From assembly GCF_001468065.1 (NCBI RefSeq), contig NZ_LNYZ01000001.1, forward strand, positions 372,001 through 436,000: a stretch of DNA of 64,000 nucleotides. The letters run 5' to 3'. The stretch comes from Legionella steigerwaltii (GTDB lineage: Bacteria; Pseudomonadota; Gammaproteobacteria; Legionellales; Legionellaceae). Positions 1 to 8,613 of the stretch are shown piece after piece. Position 1 is the stretch's first letter. The number at the start of each line of letters is the position of its first letter. The position numbers and the translations under genes are program-made. The notes below the pieces were generated by a model. The model saw only the letters and a list, made by a program, of their open reading frames with translations. It had not been told where the DNA came from and searched no databases.

Positions 1-239
1 GTGACTTGAACCGACGTCGCGGCATGATTTCGGGTCAGGAGCCCAGCGCAGCGGGTGTCCGTATCAAGGCCGATGTTCCTCTTTCAGAAATGTTTGGTTA
101 CATCAGTACATTACGTACCCTTACCTCGGGCCGTGGTCAATTCTCTATGGAGTTCTCTCACTATGCTCCTTGTCCAAACAATGTAGCTGAAGCTGTAATT
201 GCCAAAGAAAAAGAAAAGAAAGCTTTAGCTACTGCATAA
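1..239 (+). CDS. fusA: elongation factor G, C-terminal fragment
   Basis: This is the last ~78 codons of translation elongation factor G, the GTPase that drives ribosomal translocation; the gene begins before the window. The domain V signatures are visible: the NRRRG and SGQEPS region near the left edge, then [17 protein letters not shown], then a Lys/Glu/Ala-rich tail ending in the stop at 237-239. The reading frame is already open at base 3 (Asp-Leu-Asn-Arg). A rho-independent terminator follows directly, so fusA ends its transcription unit here instead of reading into a following tuf gene. Confidence 0.95.
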   Translation, partial: DLNRRRGMISGQEPSAAGVRIKADVPLSEMFGYISTLRTLTSGRGQFSMEFSHYAPCPNNVAEAVIAKEKEKKALATA

Positions 240-254
240 CATAGATAGTAACTT

Positions 255-293
255 AAAAAAGCCCTGTCAGTTTGTTCTGATGGGGCTTTTTTA
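255..293 (+). terminator. rho-independent terminator after fusA
   Basis: A GC-rich hairpin (AAGCCCTGTCAG pairing imperfectly with CTGATGGGGCTT) is followed by a T-run 15 bases after the fusA stop codon. Confidence 0.85.
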
Positions 294-360
294 TTTAAAG
301 CCCAAATAAACCAGGATGGTGGCAATAAAATCATGGCTGTTTCAAAAATAAGACCAAATG

Positions 361-400
361 CTTAAAATTTAATGGTTCCTTAATAATCAATCTTTATAAT
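361..400 (+). promoter_or_regulatory. putative promoter with PmrA-like boxes
   Basis: A TATAAT -10 element lies at 395-400. Upstream are CTTAAAATT (361-369) and CTTAATAAT (379-387), each one mismatch from the L. pneumophila PmrA half-site cTTAATatT. The second sits where a -35 would be expected. PmrA is known to activate several Dot/Icm effector genes; assigning it here is inference, and the 18-base spacing of the half-sites is wider than usual. Confidence 0.35.
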
Positions 401-431
401 TAAAAGTTTGATAAATTATTATTGAGACATA

Positions 432-1937
432 GTGCTAGATTTTTACGTTTGGAATCCACGAAACAAAGACAAAAAGAACATTTATGGGTCATTAAAAGGT
501 ATTACAAAATCTGTAGTTCAAGGTGGCAATGTGGGGCATATGAGCCTAGCAGTGACGATTTATGAAAACATGCATGACTTGAATTCACTGGATAAACAAT
601 TTAAACAACTTAAATTTCAGCAGGCTATGCCGATTTATGAAACACTCAAAACTGGTGAACAAAAGGGTATTGGTTTTTATCAACGGGGAAGAAAATTAAA
701 AGGTCTTAGTGCTTTCCTGAGTCTATGGCCAGGCGATCAAGGTGTTACAAGATTACGTGCTATTCAAAGTTTCTTCAGAGTTGGAGGAAAAATTAAAGCT
801 GCTTTTAATGAGAAGCTTCAAAGGGATATGTGTGAGGAATGGTCAGAACCTGCTTCTGAGGATGCCTCACATCTAAGCCGTATTATTGAACATCACCGAG
901 GCAACGAATTTGAGCTTTCAGAACTATCACAAAAAAAGCAGGTATTGGATAAAAAGATAGAGGAACTTGAAAAACAAAGAAAAGAAATTCGGTTTGAACT
1001 CGAACAAAAAGGACGTTTTCCAAAAACAGCTTTGGAAAAAAAGTTAGAAGCGATGAATGAGAGAAAAAGATTGGGGAAGCGAAATGCCCCTGATGTGTTT
1101 AAGCTCCTCTCACAGAAAGATAACAAAAAAGCGGAAGGAGTTTCAATCCAACAAAAGCAAGAATTGGAAAAAGAACTTAAAGCATTAAAATTGGAGTTCC
1201 ACAATTTATTGTTAAACGCCGGCTTAAATGACGAGATACCTAAAGCTTATGCATATGTAGATGAATATCGTCAATTAACTTCTGAGTTTAATAAGATCAA
1301 TACTCTTTATGAAGACGCACCTGATAGCAATAAGGTTAGACGTCATCTTTTGCTCTATTTTCAACGATACCCTGATAATGAAAAAGCACAACAGTTATTG
1401 GTGTTGCAGTCTCAAATCACTGACAAAATGAACAAGCTACGTGATATTGAGAAAGAGGAGCTTAGAATACATGAACTGTTAACTCGGTATGAAAACATAA
1501 AAAAAGAAGTGGAAGAGTTAAATAAAGAAAGAAATGATATTGAACTTGAGATCGAAAATAGAGAGGTTACTGAAGGCTTAAGTCCGGATTATGCGGTGTC
1601 ACTTCCAACAGGCGAAAGTGGTCAACCTTATTTTATTGATGAAATGGAAGTATTAGAAAAGATGGAAAAAATAATTCATGATCCAAAGTATAAATATGAC
1701 TTATTCGGTCAAAATTGCGCTCGGGCTGTTAAAGAATGTGTCAAGGCAGGACTTTCACCAGCAACTCGCAAGGCGATTGAAAATTTACCTGATTTTTCGA
1801 AACATTTTTTTGATTCCAAATTTTTTGAAACACCGGTATCGGTGATGAAGTGGATTTTTAAATTAAATCATTATCTCGATGAGCTTAATAAGGATCCTAA
1901 GCTACGGGCGACAACGGCAAATCATAAGGGCTCCTAA
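432..1937 (+). CDS. coiled-coil protein with H...NC motifs, candidate effector
   Basis: This is a 501-residue protein of unknown function. The only start that fits is GTG at 432, because an in-frame stop lies just upstream. The N-terminus carries GGNVGHMSLAV with His36. Residues ~155-380 are long Lys/Glu-rich coiled coil (KKIEELEKQRKEI and similar). Near the C-terminus is FGQNCARAV with Asn428-Cys429. An N-terminal GHxSL followed by a C-terminal NC is the order seen in permuted NlpC/P60 (PPPDE, YiiX-like) papain-fold hydrolases, so a Cys-His peptidase or acyltransferase split by a coiled-coil insertion is my inference. No signal peptide or membrane segment is visible. The upstream PmrA-like sites suggest a Dot/Icm substrate. 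Confidence 0.6.
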   Translation: MLDFYVWNPRNKDKKNIYGSLKGITKSVVQGGNVGHMSLAVTIYENMHDLNSLDKQFKQLKFQQAMPIYETLKTGEQKGIGFYQRGRKLKGLSAFLSLWPGDQGVTRLRAIQSFFRVGGKIKAAFNEKLQRDMCEEWSEPASEDASHLSRIIEHHRGNEFELSELSQKKQVLDKKIEELEKQRKEIRFELEQKGRFPKTALEKKLEAMNERKRLGKRNAPDVFKLLSQKDNKKAEGVSIQQKQELEKELKALKLEFHNLLLNAGLNDEIPKAYAYVDEYRQLTSEFNKINTLYEDAPDSNKVRRHLLLYFQRYPDNEKAQQLLVLQSQITDKMNKLRDIEKEELRIHELLTRYENIKKEVEELNKERNDIELEIENREVTEGLSPDYAVSLPTGESGQPYFIDEMEVLEKMEKIIHDPKYKYDLFGQNCARAVKECVKAGLSPATRKAIENLPDFSKHFFDSKFFETPVSVMKWIFKLNHYLDELNKDPKLRATTANHKGS

Positions 1938-2028
1938 TTCAAAGGGCGCTTTATGACATTTTTTTCAGAAGGAAATCGCTAATTGACCAAATCAAAAAAT
2001 TCTGATCTCTTATCAGAAATGCTACTAT

Positions 2029-2688
2029 TCATTTCAGTTTTTCAAATAAAATAATATCCGTGCCACGGATATGCGATATTTTTTTTGCTGTTGTTGATGT
2101 TTCCTGTAGGATTTTTTGTATATCTGAAAATAAATCAAAACCATGATGTTTTAATGGTCGTAATAAAAAATAAGCGTTACCGTTGTTTGCAAGCGAATTT
2201 TCTAATGCTCGTATATAACTCTGAAAAGAGCTGTCTAAATAAAATCTACACCGATTTTTAAATTTAGAAGGGGAAAGCATTCCGTGGCCTGGTTGGAAAT
2301 AGGGTGGATTACTAATAATCAAATCAAATTGACCTTCCCATTTTTTTTCATGTAATTCATCATAATTTAAAAGATGCCAGCGAAATTGTAATTCAGGTCG
2401 ATTGACACTCGCTATGTTTTGATAAAAATATTCAGTATAAATATCCTGGATCTCAATAAAATCAATCTGACGGATTGCTTGTAGATGCCACGATAGTTCA
2501 ATTCCAATGACTCCACAGCCCGCGCAGAGATCTAATACTCGCAGTGAACCAAGATCTGGGTGGGATTTCAATTGTGATGCGACAAATCTCGCCAAGTGAA
2601 TTGAATCAAGACTAAAATGATATTCGCCAGGTTGTTTGTAATTATAAGTAAAATTTAAGTTTAGTTCGTTCTGCATTGTATCAATCAT
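2029..2688 (-). CDS. tRNA1(Val) A37 N6-methyltransferase-like protein
   Basis: This is a SAM-dependent methyltransferase of the small-domain (TrmN6/YfiC-like) type, which N6-methylates adenine in tRNA or rRNA. The SAM-binding glycine loop is LDLCAGCGVIGIELS and the catalytic N6-adenine motif is NPPY in ISNPPYFQPG. The length of about 220 residues matches the family. The farthest start is a TTG at 2709; the ATG at 2688 (MIDTMQNEL) is preferred, with another ATG at 2676. It converges on the coiled-coil gene at 432-1937. The exact RNA target cannot be told from sequence. Confidence 0.75.
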   Translation of the reverse strand: MIDTMQNELNLNFTYNYKQPGEYHFSLDSIHLARFVASQLKSHPDLGSLRVLDLCAGCGVIGIELSWHLQAIRQIDFIEIQDIYTEYFYQNIASVNRPELQFRWHLLNYDELHEKKWEGQFDLIISNPPYFQPGHGMLSPSKFKNRCRFYLDSSFQSYIRALENSLANNGNAYFLLRPLKHHGFDLFSDIQKILQETSTTAKKISHIRGTDIILFEKLK

Positions 2689-2781
2689 TCTGAAATTATT
2701 TTCTGTCAATTATAGCTTTAAAGTATTTTATTCCGTTGCGTGTTTCACCTCTAATCAATTTTTCAAATTTATTTCTAACTC

Positions 2782-2946
2782 TTAGAGATAGGCAGGTAAA
2801 TTATGTTTTTCTCTTTGCTCATCAACTATCTTTTTAATTTCTGTATTTAATAAATCTTTATTTGCAATCAGAGCATCAACAGAACGAGAAAAAGAGCAGA
2901 ATAAAACAAATGCTAGAAACTGACTTAACGTGTTAGAGCAACTCAT
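2782..2946 (-). CDS. small 54-residue exported peptide or truncated serine hydrolase
   Basis: A short ATG-initiated frame encodes Met-Ser-Cys-Ser followed by a hydrophobic signal-like stretch (QFLAFVLFCSFS) and then IKKIVDEQREKHNLPAY. The latter resembles the opening helix of penicillin-binding or class C beta-lactamase-like serine hydrolases, which typically read ...IVEKxxKxHNIPG. The frame stops where the catalytic domain should begin, so this may be the residue of a larger gene. It could also be a genuine short peptide or a chance frame. Confidence 0.3.
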   Translation of the reverse strand: MSCSNTLSQFLAFVLFCSFSRSVDALIANKDLLNTEIKKIVDEQREKHNLPAYL

Positions 2947-3000
2947 GAAATCCCTCATTCAGTTGATACGCTATGGCGTTGTCACACTTTTGTATTGTCT

Positions 3001-5616
3001 TCACCCCAATGATGAACTGAAAGTCCGAAAGGATTGAAGGGCACTCCAGAAGTTCTCTTGACTTTCGACATTTTTATTCAAACTCTCATTGAGAATAGAA
3101 TATAATTGACTGTGACGAGCTGAGCTACCAATAGACTGATATTCTCTTTTAATTTGATCTTGTGCCTCGACTACTGCATTAAATTTTTCTTGCAGACTTA
3201 AACTGTCATCTTCTAATTTACGGATTATTGCGATAGCCATTTGCACTCTTTCATCAGATGTTGACTTAAAAAATCCATATCTAGGGTGTTGACGAGCAAC
3301 ATATTGTTGTAACTGATCAATTACTGTTTGAGGATCAAAGTCTTGTTCGGTTATATTTCGTTTTTTGAGTTCGAATTTGTATTGAGTTAATGAAGCAAAC
3401 TCTTCCTCCGTGCAATTTAATTTTTTCGGATTGAATTGGGTAAAAATAATTTGACGAAGTTCGTCTGATTGAAATAAATCGACAATTTTTTGCAGTTCTG
3501 GAATTGTAAAAACAAACGAATCAAAAGCAATTGTCGATAAAAAGCGTTGATGCGTACTTCCAGGCATCAAAGTCAAGCTTTGTTCAAAGAGCTCTTTTGA
3601 GTTAAGAAGAGAGTGAAATTTCTCAATCGCTTTTAATTTATAGCGGTTTTTCGTTTTTTGTAATAGAGAAAGTAGTGCATCGCCATCTTTAATTTCATCT
3701 TTAAACTTCAAAAAAAGTTGATCTAATAGATCAGATTGAAACTCATGATTTTTCCAGGCGACATAGTGTGTAGTCCATTCTTTAAAGGAAGTTATGCGAC
3801 TGCTTATCTCATCAACCATAATACGATGTAGTTCTGCTGCGTCATAGATTAGTAAAGATTGATAAAATGAATCGTAATTATCGGGATTTAACCACTGATA
3901 TAAATTAGGTTTAACAAATGCTAGAACTTTCTTTCTTTGGTTACTGAAGAGAGAAAGTGCTTTAAGTATATCTCGAGTGTTATCATAGCTGTTGAGCAGT
4001 ACTGGATATTTATCTTCTAGGGATGCGAACACTTCATCAAGTAACTCAGAGCTTACTGTCTTACTTAACTGCAAAAAATCTTGACACGAAGTAATTGACG
4101 GTATTAGCTGGGCTGCATATTTTTTTCTAAAACTACTTTTTGCAGGATCTACAAGGTTGGCCATTAATTTTTGATATTTCGCCTCAGTATTATATTCCTG
4201 AACAAGTGCATTAAATTGAACATCAACAATAAGTTGTTGTTGTTCTTTAGAGAAGAAATGGATCAGCTTATCGATTCCCGCTACTGAGGTTAGCTCAGCA
4301 AAACGAGGTTGAACAAGTGCTGCTACTTCCTTAAAAAGTTCAGAATTGGCGGTCAAATTGCTGAAATCCTGAAAGCTCTGAATAAACGGTTCTATAAAAG
4401 TGGCTGCTGTTACACTATGATATGTTGAACTTTCTCGTATCAGTTGAATCAATTGACCAAGCAAGCCTTCATCATTACCATCCAACATTTGGGGACGATG
4501 TGCCAAGACTTCTAATACCTCATCCAACAAAGGACCCAAGGATGGTAACTCTTCTTTCGCTTGCGTTAGCTTCACTTCGATGGGAAGTTTATAGAGGTCT
4601 GGATATTGATTGAGGAACTCAAAAAGGCAATTGGAAATTTGATAGGCACAAGGAAAAATGTTTTCTTTTTGTTCTCGCTTAAATTCTTCGTCAGTGAGCG
4701 TACAATCCTTATGACGAGCAAATAAAGCCAACAAATAACTCTCAAGAGTAAGTTCTGCACGCCCATAACTTTTCAGAGAAAGTTGGCTAATCGGGGTATT
4801 TATTGGATGAGGTAAACAAAGGCCGTTGGGGAGATTTCGCCAAAGTTCATAAAACGTTTTAATTGCTCCTGCGACAACCTCGTTATCTGCCCATTCCTCA
4901 CTACCTGAATCGGCAACTGATGCTTTTTTAAGTTCTAAAGCTAATTTATATAGAGAAAAACCGATTGAATTGTTATCATATTTCTCGCTGTGTTGTTTCT
5001 TCAATACTTGAATAAATGTTTCACTGGCCTTGCCGGCAACCTGCTCTAGATTGAGCATGTCTCTGCCGCCCAATTGATAGACCACTTGATTATCAGCCGG
5101 TTGGAAATCAGCAATCACCAGATTGCTATCAACCTTCGCTGTTTGAAAGATTTCCGCTACTGGTATCAGTCTATTATGAGCCTGATTAATAACATAATTC
5201 TCAAGTTCAAAATGCCCTTCACTTTCTGTCTCAAATTTAAGTTCAGCACTTTTTCGATTCAAACCAACAAGACCTGGCATTAAAATTTGACATATTGCTT
5301 CCTTAGGCCCAGCAATCGCTTCAGCAACTTTAAGACATAACTGATTAGCAGGTAAAAAAGGATGACGGGTATAGGCAAGATTCGATTTTTTCAGATGTGC
5401 CCAACGAATTTTTAAATACTTCCTGATAATCATGGAGTCTTTGTCAAGAGAGGATTCTTCATCCCGTGCTTGAATTAATTGAGTAAAGAATGAGAAGGTA
5501 TAGGCAGCTTCTTGCTGCATAATCTTCAGTGTCTTAGCATCCAAGTTTGGAGAAAAAATTGCCTTTTGACTTTGATAAATATCGAGAAGTTCTTTTAATT
5601 GTTTTACTGTAATCAT
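3001..5616 (-). CDS. 871-residue protein of unknown function, candidate effector
   Basis: This is a large, mostly alpha-helical cytosolic-type protein that I cannot assign to a family. No signal peptide, membrane span, nucleotide-binding loop or metal-binding signature is evident. The sequence has many short Leu/Gln/Glu-rich helices and few Gly, with a helical C-terminus (LNESLNKNVESQENFWSALQSF). ATG at 5616 (MITVKQLKELL) is preferred over a TTG five codons upstream. It has its own unit, with ~380 bases to the next gene on the same strand. Its size, helical composition and location among effector-like genes suggest a Dot/Icm substrate, but this is inference only. Confidence 0.6.
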   Translation of the reverse strand: MITVKQLKELLDIYQSQKAIFSPNLDAKTLKIMQQEAAYTFSFFTQLIQARDEESSLDKDSMIIRKYLKIRWAHLKKSNLAYTRHPFLPANQLCLKVAEAIAGPKEAICQILMPGLVGLNRKSAELKFETESEGHFELENYVINQAHNRLIPVAEIFQTAKVDSNLVIADFQPADNQVVYQLGGRDMLNLEQVAGKASETFIQVLKKQHSEKYDNNSIGFSLYKLALELKKASVADSGSEEWADNEVVAGAIKTFYELWRNLPNGLCLPHPINTPISQLSLKSYGRAELTLESYLLALFARHKDCTLTDEEFKREQKENIFPCAYQISNCLFEFLNQYPDLYKLPIEVKLTQAKEELPSLGPLLDEVLEVLAHRPQMLDGNDEGLLGQLIQLIRESSTYHSVTAATFIEPFIQSFQDFSNLTANSELFKEVAALVQPRFAELTSVAGIDKLIHFFSKEQQQLIVDVQFNALVQEYNTEAKYQKLMANLVDPAKSSFRKKYAAQLIPSITSCQDFLQLSKTVSSELLDEVFASLEDKYPVLLNSYDNTRDILKALSLFSNQRKKVLAFVKPNLYQWLNPDNYDSFYQSLLIYDAAELHRIMVDEISSRITSFKEWTTHYVAWKNHEFQSDLLDQLFLKFKDEIKDGDALLSLLQKTKNRYKLKAIEKFHSLLNSKELFEQSLTLMPGSTHQRFLSTIAFDSFVFTIPELQKIVDLFQSDELRQIIFTQFNPKKLNCTEEEFASLTQYKFELKKRNITEQDFDPQTVIDQLQQYVARQHPRYGFFKSTSDERVQMAIAIIRKLEDDSLSLQEKFNAVVEAQDQIKREYQSIGSSARHSQLYSILNESLNKNVESQENFWSALQSFRTFSSSLG

Positions 5617-5760
5617 AAAGACTTGTACCAAAAAATAATTTTGTGCAACTATAAATTAATCTGTCCTTTTTTCAATAAAAAGATTTATATTATTGTTATA
5701 GTAAGAGTGGGGCGGCCTTGGCCTGACGTATCTTCACCCATTAAAGCTATATATCTCTCA

Positions 5761-5795
5761 TTCAACGTCCCGCGGCTTGTCCGCGGGACGTTGAA
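5761..5795. repeat. perfect GC-rich inverted repeat (REP-like)
   Basis: Two perfectly complementary 15-base arms (TTCAACGTCCCGCGG and its complement) flank a 5-base loop CTTGT. The GC content is far above the AT-rich surroundings. It lies in the divergent intergenic space between the 871-residue protein and the DUF1003 gene. I read it as an interspersed palindromic element, not a terminator, because no T-run follows. Confidence 0.7.
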
Positions 5796-5913
5796 GTCTA
5801 TAGAGTAAACAAATTAAAAAGTGATGATCCCTCAAGGCCGTGAACATACCATTATTGCAGTAATAGCACTCTCTTCTTCTTATATGTATAATAAATTAAC
5901 TTTCTAATGAACT

Positions 5914-6624
5914 TTGACTAAAAGATATCTGATGAACTATTCTTCATATGTGTGTTCGGTTTGTGAGAAGTCCTTTCCTCAAAATAAAATGACTTCTGGT
6001 AAGTTAATTCGTCCAGAAATTAGTCTGGAGATTATTCGCATCTGCCCGGATTGGAATGATCAACACTTCATATGTCATAAAGATTTAGAGGTAATGCGCT
6101 CACGCTATGTTCGTAATTTGCTCCTATCTGATCAAAATGAACTTACAACCTTAAAACATAAAGTTCTCAATCGGCTGGACGACAAAGAGTTGTTGTCTAT
6201 AGATATGGAGCCTCAACTCGATCAAAAATTATCACTTGGAGATCGTCTTGCGGATAGTATGGCCAGCTTTGGTGGAAGCTGGAAGTTTTTAATCTCTTTT
6301 TCCATTTTTATGGCGTTTTGGTTAGGTGCAAACTCTTTGATTTATTGGTGGCAACCAACTGATCCTTATCCCTTTATTTTCCTAAATTTAATTCTATCAT
6401 GCCTTTCTGCAATTCAAGCACCTGTCATTATGATGAGTCAAAATCGAAAGGAGGCAAAAGATCGCATTCGTGCTCAGCATGATTATCAAGTTAATTTGAA
6501 AGCAGAACTTGAAATTCGTATCTTACACGAAAAAATCGATCATCTTTTATCACACCAGTGGGAAAAAATGATGGAAATTGAAAAAATCCAACTTGAGTTA
6601 TTATCTGAGATACGCTCAAACTAA
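5914..6624 (+). CDS. DUF1003 family membrane protein
   Basis: This is a 236-residue DUF1003-type protein. It has an N-terminal Cys-rich segment (SYVCSVCEKSF, with a further Cys near CPDW and CHKD), then the family hallmark LGDRLADSMASFGGSWKF, two membrane spans (FLISFSIFMAFWLGANSLIY and PFIFLNLILSCLSAIQAPVI) and a conserved MMSQNRKEAKDR followed by a charged helical tail. The function is unknown in this family. The track of codons opens at a TTG (5914), with an ATG at 5932 (MNYSSYVC) as alternative. It converges on kup. Confidence 0.8.
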   Translation: MTKRYLMNYSSYVCSVCEKSFPQNKMTSGKLIRPEISLEIIRICPDWNDQHFICHKDLEVMRSRYVRNLLLSDQNELTTLKHKVLNRLDDKELLSIDMEPQLDQKLSLGDRLADSMASFGGSWKFLISFSIFMAFWLGANSLIYWWQPTDPYPFIFLNLILSCLSAIQAPVIMMSQNRKEAKDRIRAQHDYQVNLKAELEIRILHEKIDHLLSHQWEKMMEIEKIQLELLSEIRSN

Positions 6625-6646
6625 ATTAATTCTAAGCCCCGACACG

Positions 6647-6672
6647 GTGTTTTGTTTATGTTCACAAAACAC
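6647..6672. terminator. hairpin between convergent genes
   Basis: A perfect 9-bp stem (GTGTTTTGT with ACAAAACAC) and 8-base loop lie between the stops of the DUF1003 gene and kup. It probably serves both strands; flanking T-runs are weak. Confidence 0.45.
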
Positions 6673-6690
6673 ATGTTAAATTCACGTTGT

Positions 6691-8556
6691 CTAAACATCC
6701 ACTTGCCTACCAATTTCTACGACTGCATCGGGAGAAAGCTGAAAATATTCACTTTCATGCAATGCATTACGCTGCATGAAGGCGTAGAGCTTACCTATCC
6801 ATGTAGGCAATCTATTTCCTCCCTTAGCACGCGAGATAATTGTTGCATGTCCTACATAGTAGATAATGTCATCAAGGACAAGATTATTTTTGCTAATGAC
6901 TTGTCTAAGCACTCTGGGTATATTCGGGTGCTCCATAAATCCATAGGAAGCCACAACCCGCCAGACATTAGGATAAATCTCATTTAAGATGATTCGATCA
7001 GTGCTTTTCACCCAAGGAATTGACTTGGTTTCTACCTTTAAAATAAAAACATTTTTTTGCAAGGCACGATTCTGCCTGACATGCCATATCAACACCGAAG
7101 GCGCATCTTGAGATGTTCGTGTTAGAAAAACAGCTGTACCTGGCACCCGGGCAATTTGTTCTTCTGCTATCTGTGTCATAAAGGCATTGATAGGGCGTAC
7201 TACTTGACTAAGCCGTTCCGAAACTGCTCGTGTTCCTATGTGCCAAATGAGCATAATTGCATATACAAAAATAGCAAAAATAATCGGTACATAGCCGCCC
7301 TCCATGAACTTTGACAAATTAGCGACGAAAAATGCTGTATCTATTATTAAGAATACACCGATAATCATTCCAGCTCTCAGAACACTCCAATTCCATATTT
7401 CACGAAAAGCAATAAATAGCAGTGCAGATGTTGCAAGCATCGTTGCCGATACGGCAATGCCATAAGCTGCCGCCAAATTATCTGACTTTCTAAACCCTAT
7501 AATAAGGCCGACTGTTGCTATCATAAGCACCCAGTTGGTAACTCCAATATAGATTTGTCCATATCCTTCACAAGAGGTCTGAGTGATACGTAATCTTGGC
7601 AGCCATCCTAACTGAATTGCTTGACGTGTCATAGAAAATGTACCGCTAATAATTGATTGACTGGCAATAATCGTTGCAACAGTTGCTAATATTACAAGTG
7701 GTATCATACAGATGTGAGGACATAGCCGGTAAAATATATTATCTGATACTGGCACGCCTTCTAGCACCAATGCCGCTTGTCCTGCATAGTTAAGGACAAG
7801 GCTTGGAAACACAAGTCCCAACCACGCAAGGCGAATTGGTTTCGCCCCAAAGTGACCCATGTCTGCATAGAGAGCTTCCGCTCCGGTAACACATAAAAAT
7901 ACACCACCTAGCACTAAAAATCCTTTGAAACCATGGGAAAGTAGAAAGTCAAGGCCATAAGAAGGATTAAGCGCCTTCAGCACTGAAGGATGTTGAAGAA
8001 TTCCCCATACTCCTAAAATACTAAGAGTGAGGAACCATATTCCCATTACGGGGCCAAAGATTTTTCCAATATTGGCTGTTCCTTTGTACTGAATAGCAAA
8101 AAGTGCAATGAGGATGGCAACAGATAAGGGTAGAATATAGGGAGTAAAGGAAGGTGTAATTATGTTTAAACCTTCTAGTGCGGACAGGACGGAGATTGCT
8201 GGAGTAATGGCACCATCACCGTATATAAGCGCCGCTCCAAATAATCCCACTGCAATAATAACAGGCCTAGTATGGAGCTTTATACCCAGCAATGACATTA
8301 ATGCTAAAATGCCTCCTTCACCATCGTTATCAATACGCATGGCAAAATAGACATATTTAATTGTGGTCACTATGATTAGTGTCCATGCAATAAGTGAAAG
8401 AGAGCCCAGTATTGCATTTGTGTTGAGATTACCGCCAATGAGCGTTAACACTGTTTTGAAGGTATAAAGTGGACTCGTACCAATATCACCAAAAACGATA
8501 CCCAAAGCTGAAAAGCTAAGTAAGGCTAAATTGGAATTTGAAACTGAATCCCTCAT
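6691..8556 (-). CDS. kup: Kup/Trk-type K+:H+ symporter
   Basis: This is a 621-residue potassium uptake permease of the KUP/HAK/KT family, which imports K+ with protons across the inner membrane. Family signatures are ALGIVFGDIGTSPLYTF at the N-terminus, GDGAITPAISVLSALEGL, and about twelve hydrophobic spans up to residue ~430, then the soluble C-terminal domain with FLTRTSQDAPSVLIWHV. The length is typical. The ATG start is preceded by AAGGGA. It is the last gene of a tight minus-strand cluster, with 57 bases separating it from the unknown gene upstream, so all three may be co-transcribed. Confidence 0.95.
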   Translation of the reverse strand: MRDSVSNSNLALLSFSALGIVFGDIGTSPLYTFKTVLTLIGGNLNTNAILGSLSLIAWTLIIVTTIKYVYFAMRIDNDGEGGILALMSLLGIKLHTRPVIIAVGLFGAALIYGDGAITPAISVLSALEGLNIITPSFTPYILPLSVAILIALFAIQYKGTANIGKIFGPVMGIWFLTLSILGVWGILQHPSVLKALNPSYGLDFLLSHGFKGFLVLGGVFLCVTGAEALYADMGHFGAKPIRLAWLGLVFPSLVLNYAGQAALVLEGVPVSDNIFYRLCPHICMIPLVILATVATIIASQSIISGTFSMTRQAIQLGWLPRLRITQTSCEGYGQIYIGVTNWVLMIATVGLIIGFRKSDNLAAAYGIAVSATMLATSALLFIAFREIWNWSVLRAGMIIGVFLIIDTAFFVANLSKFMEGGYVPIIFAIFVYAIMLIWHIGTRAVSERLSQVVRPINAFMTQIAEEQIARVPGTAVFLTRTSQDAPSVLIWHVRQNRALQKNVFILKVETKSIPWVKSTDRIILNEIYPNVWRVVASYGFMEHPNIPRVLRQVISKNNLVLDDIIYYVGHATIISRAKGGNRLPTWIGKLYAFMQRNALHESEYFQLSPDAVVEIGRQVDV

Positions 8557-8613
8557 ATTTTTAAGTCCCTTTATATATAAATCTATGGATAATTATGATA
8601 ACACCTTAAGATT

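Noticed and set aside
893-1204. Open frame of 103 codons on the minus strand inside the coiled-coil gene
   Set aside because: It is the Ser/Phe-rich complement of a Lys/Glu-rich coiled coil, without a ribosome-binding site.
6652-6987. Plus-strand frame of 111 codons over the end of kup
   Set aside because: It lies wholly within the kup coding sequence and a hairpin and has no family-like features.
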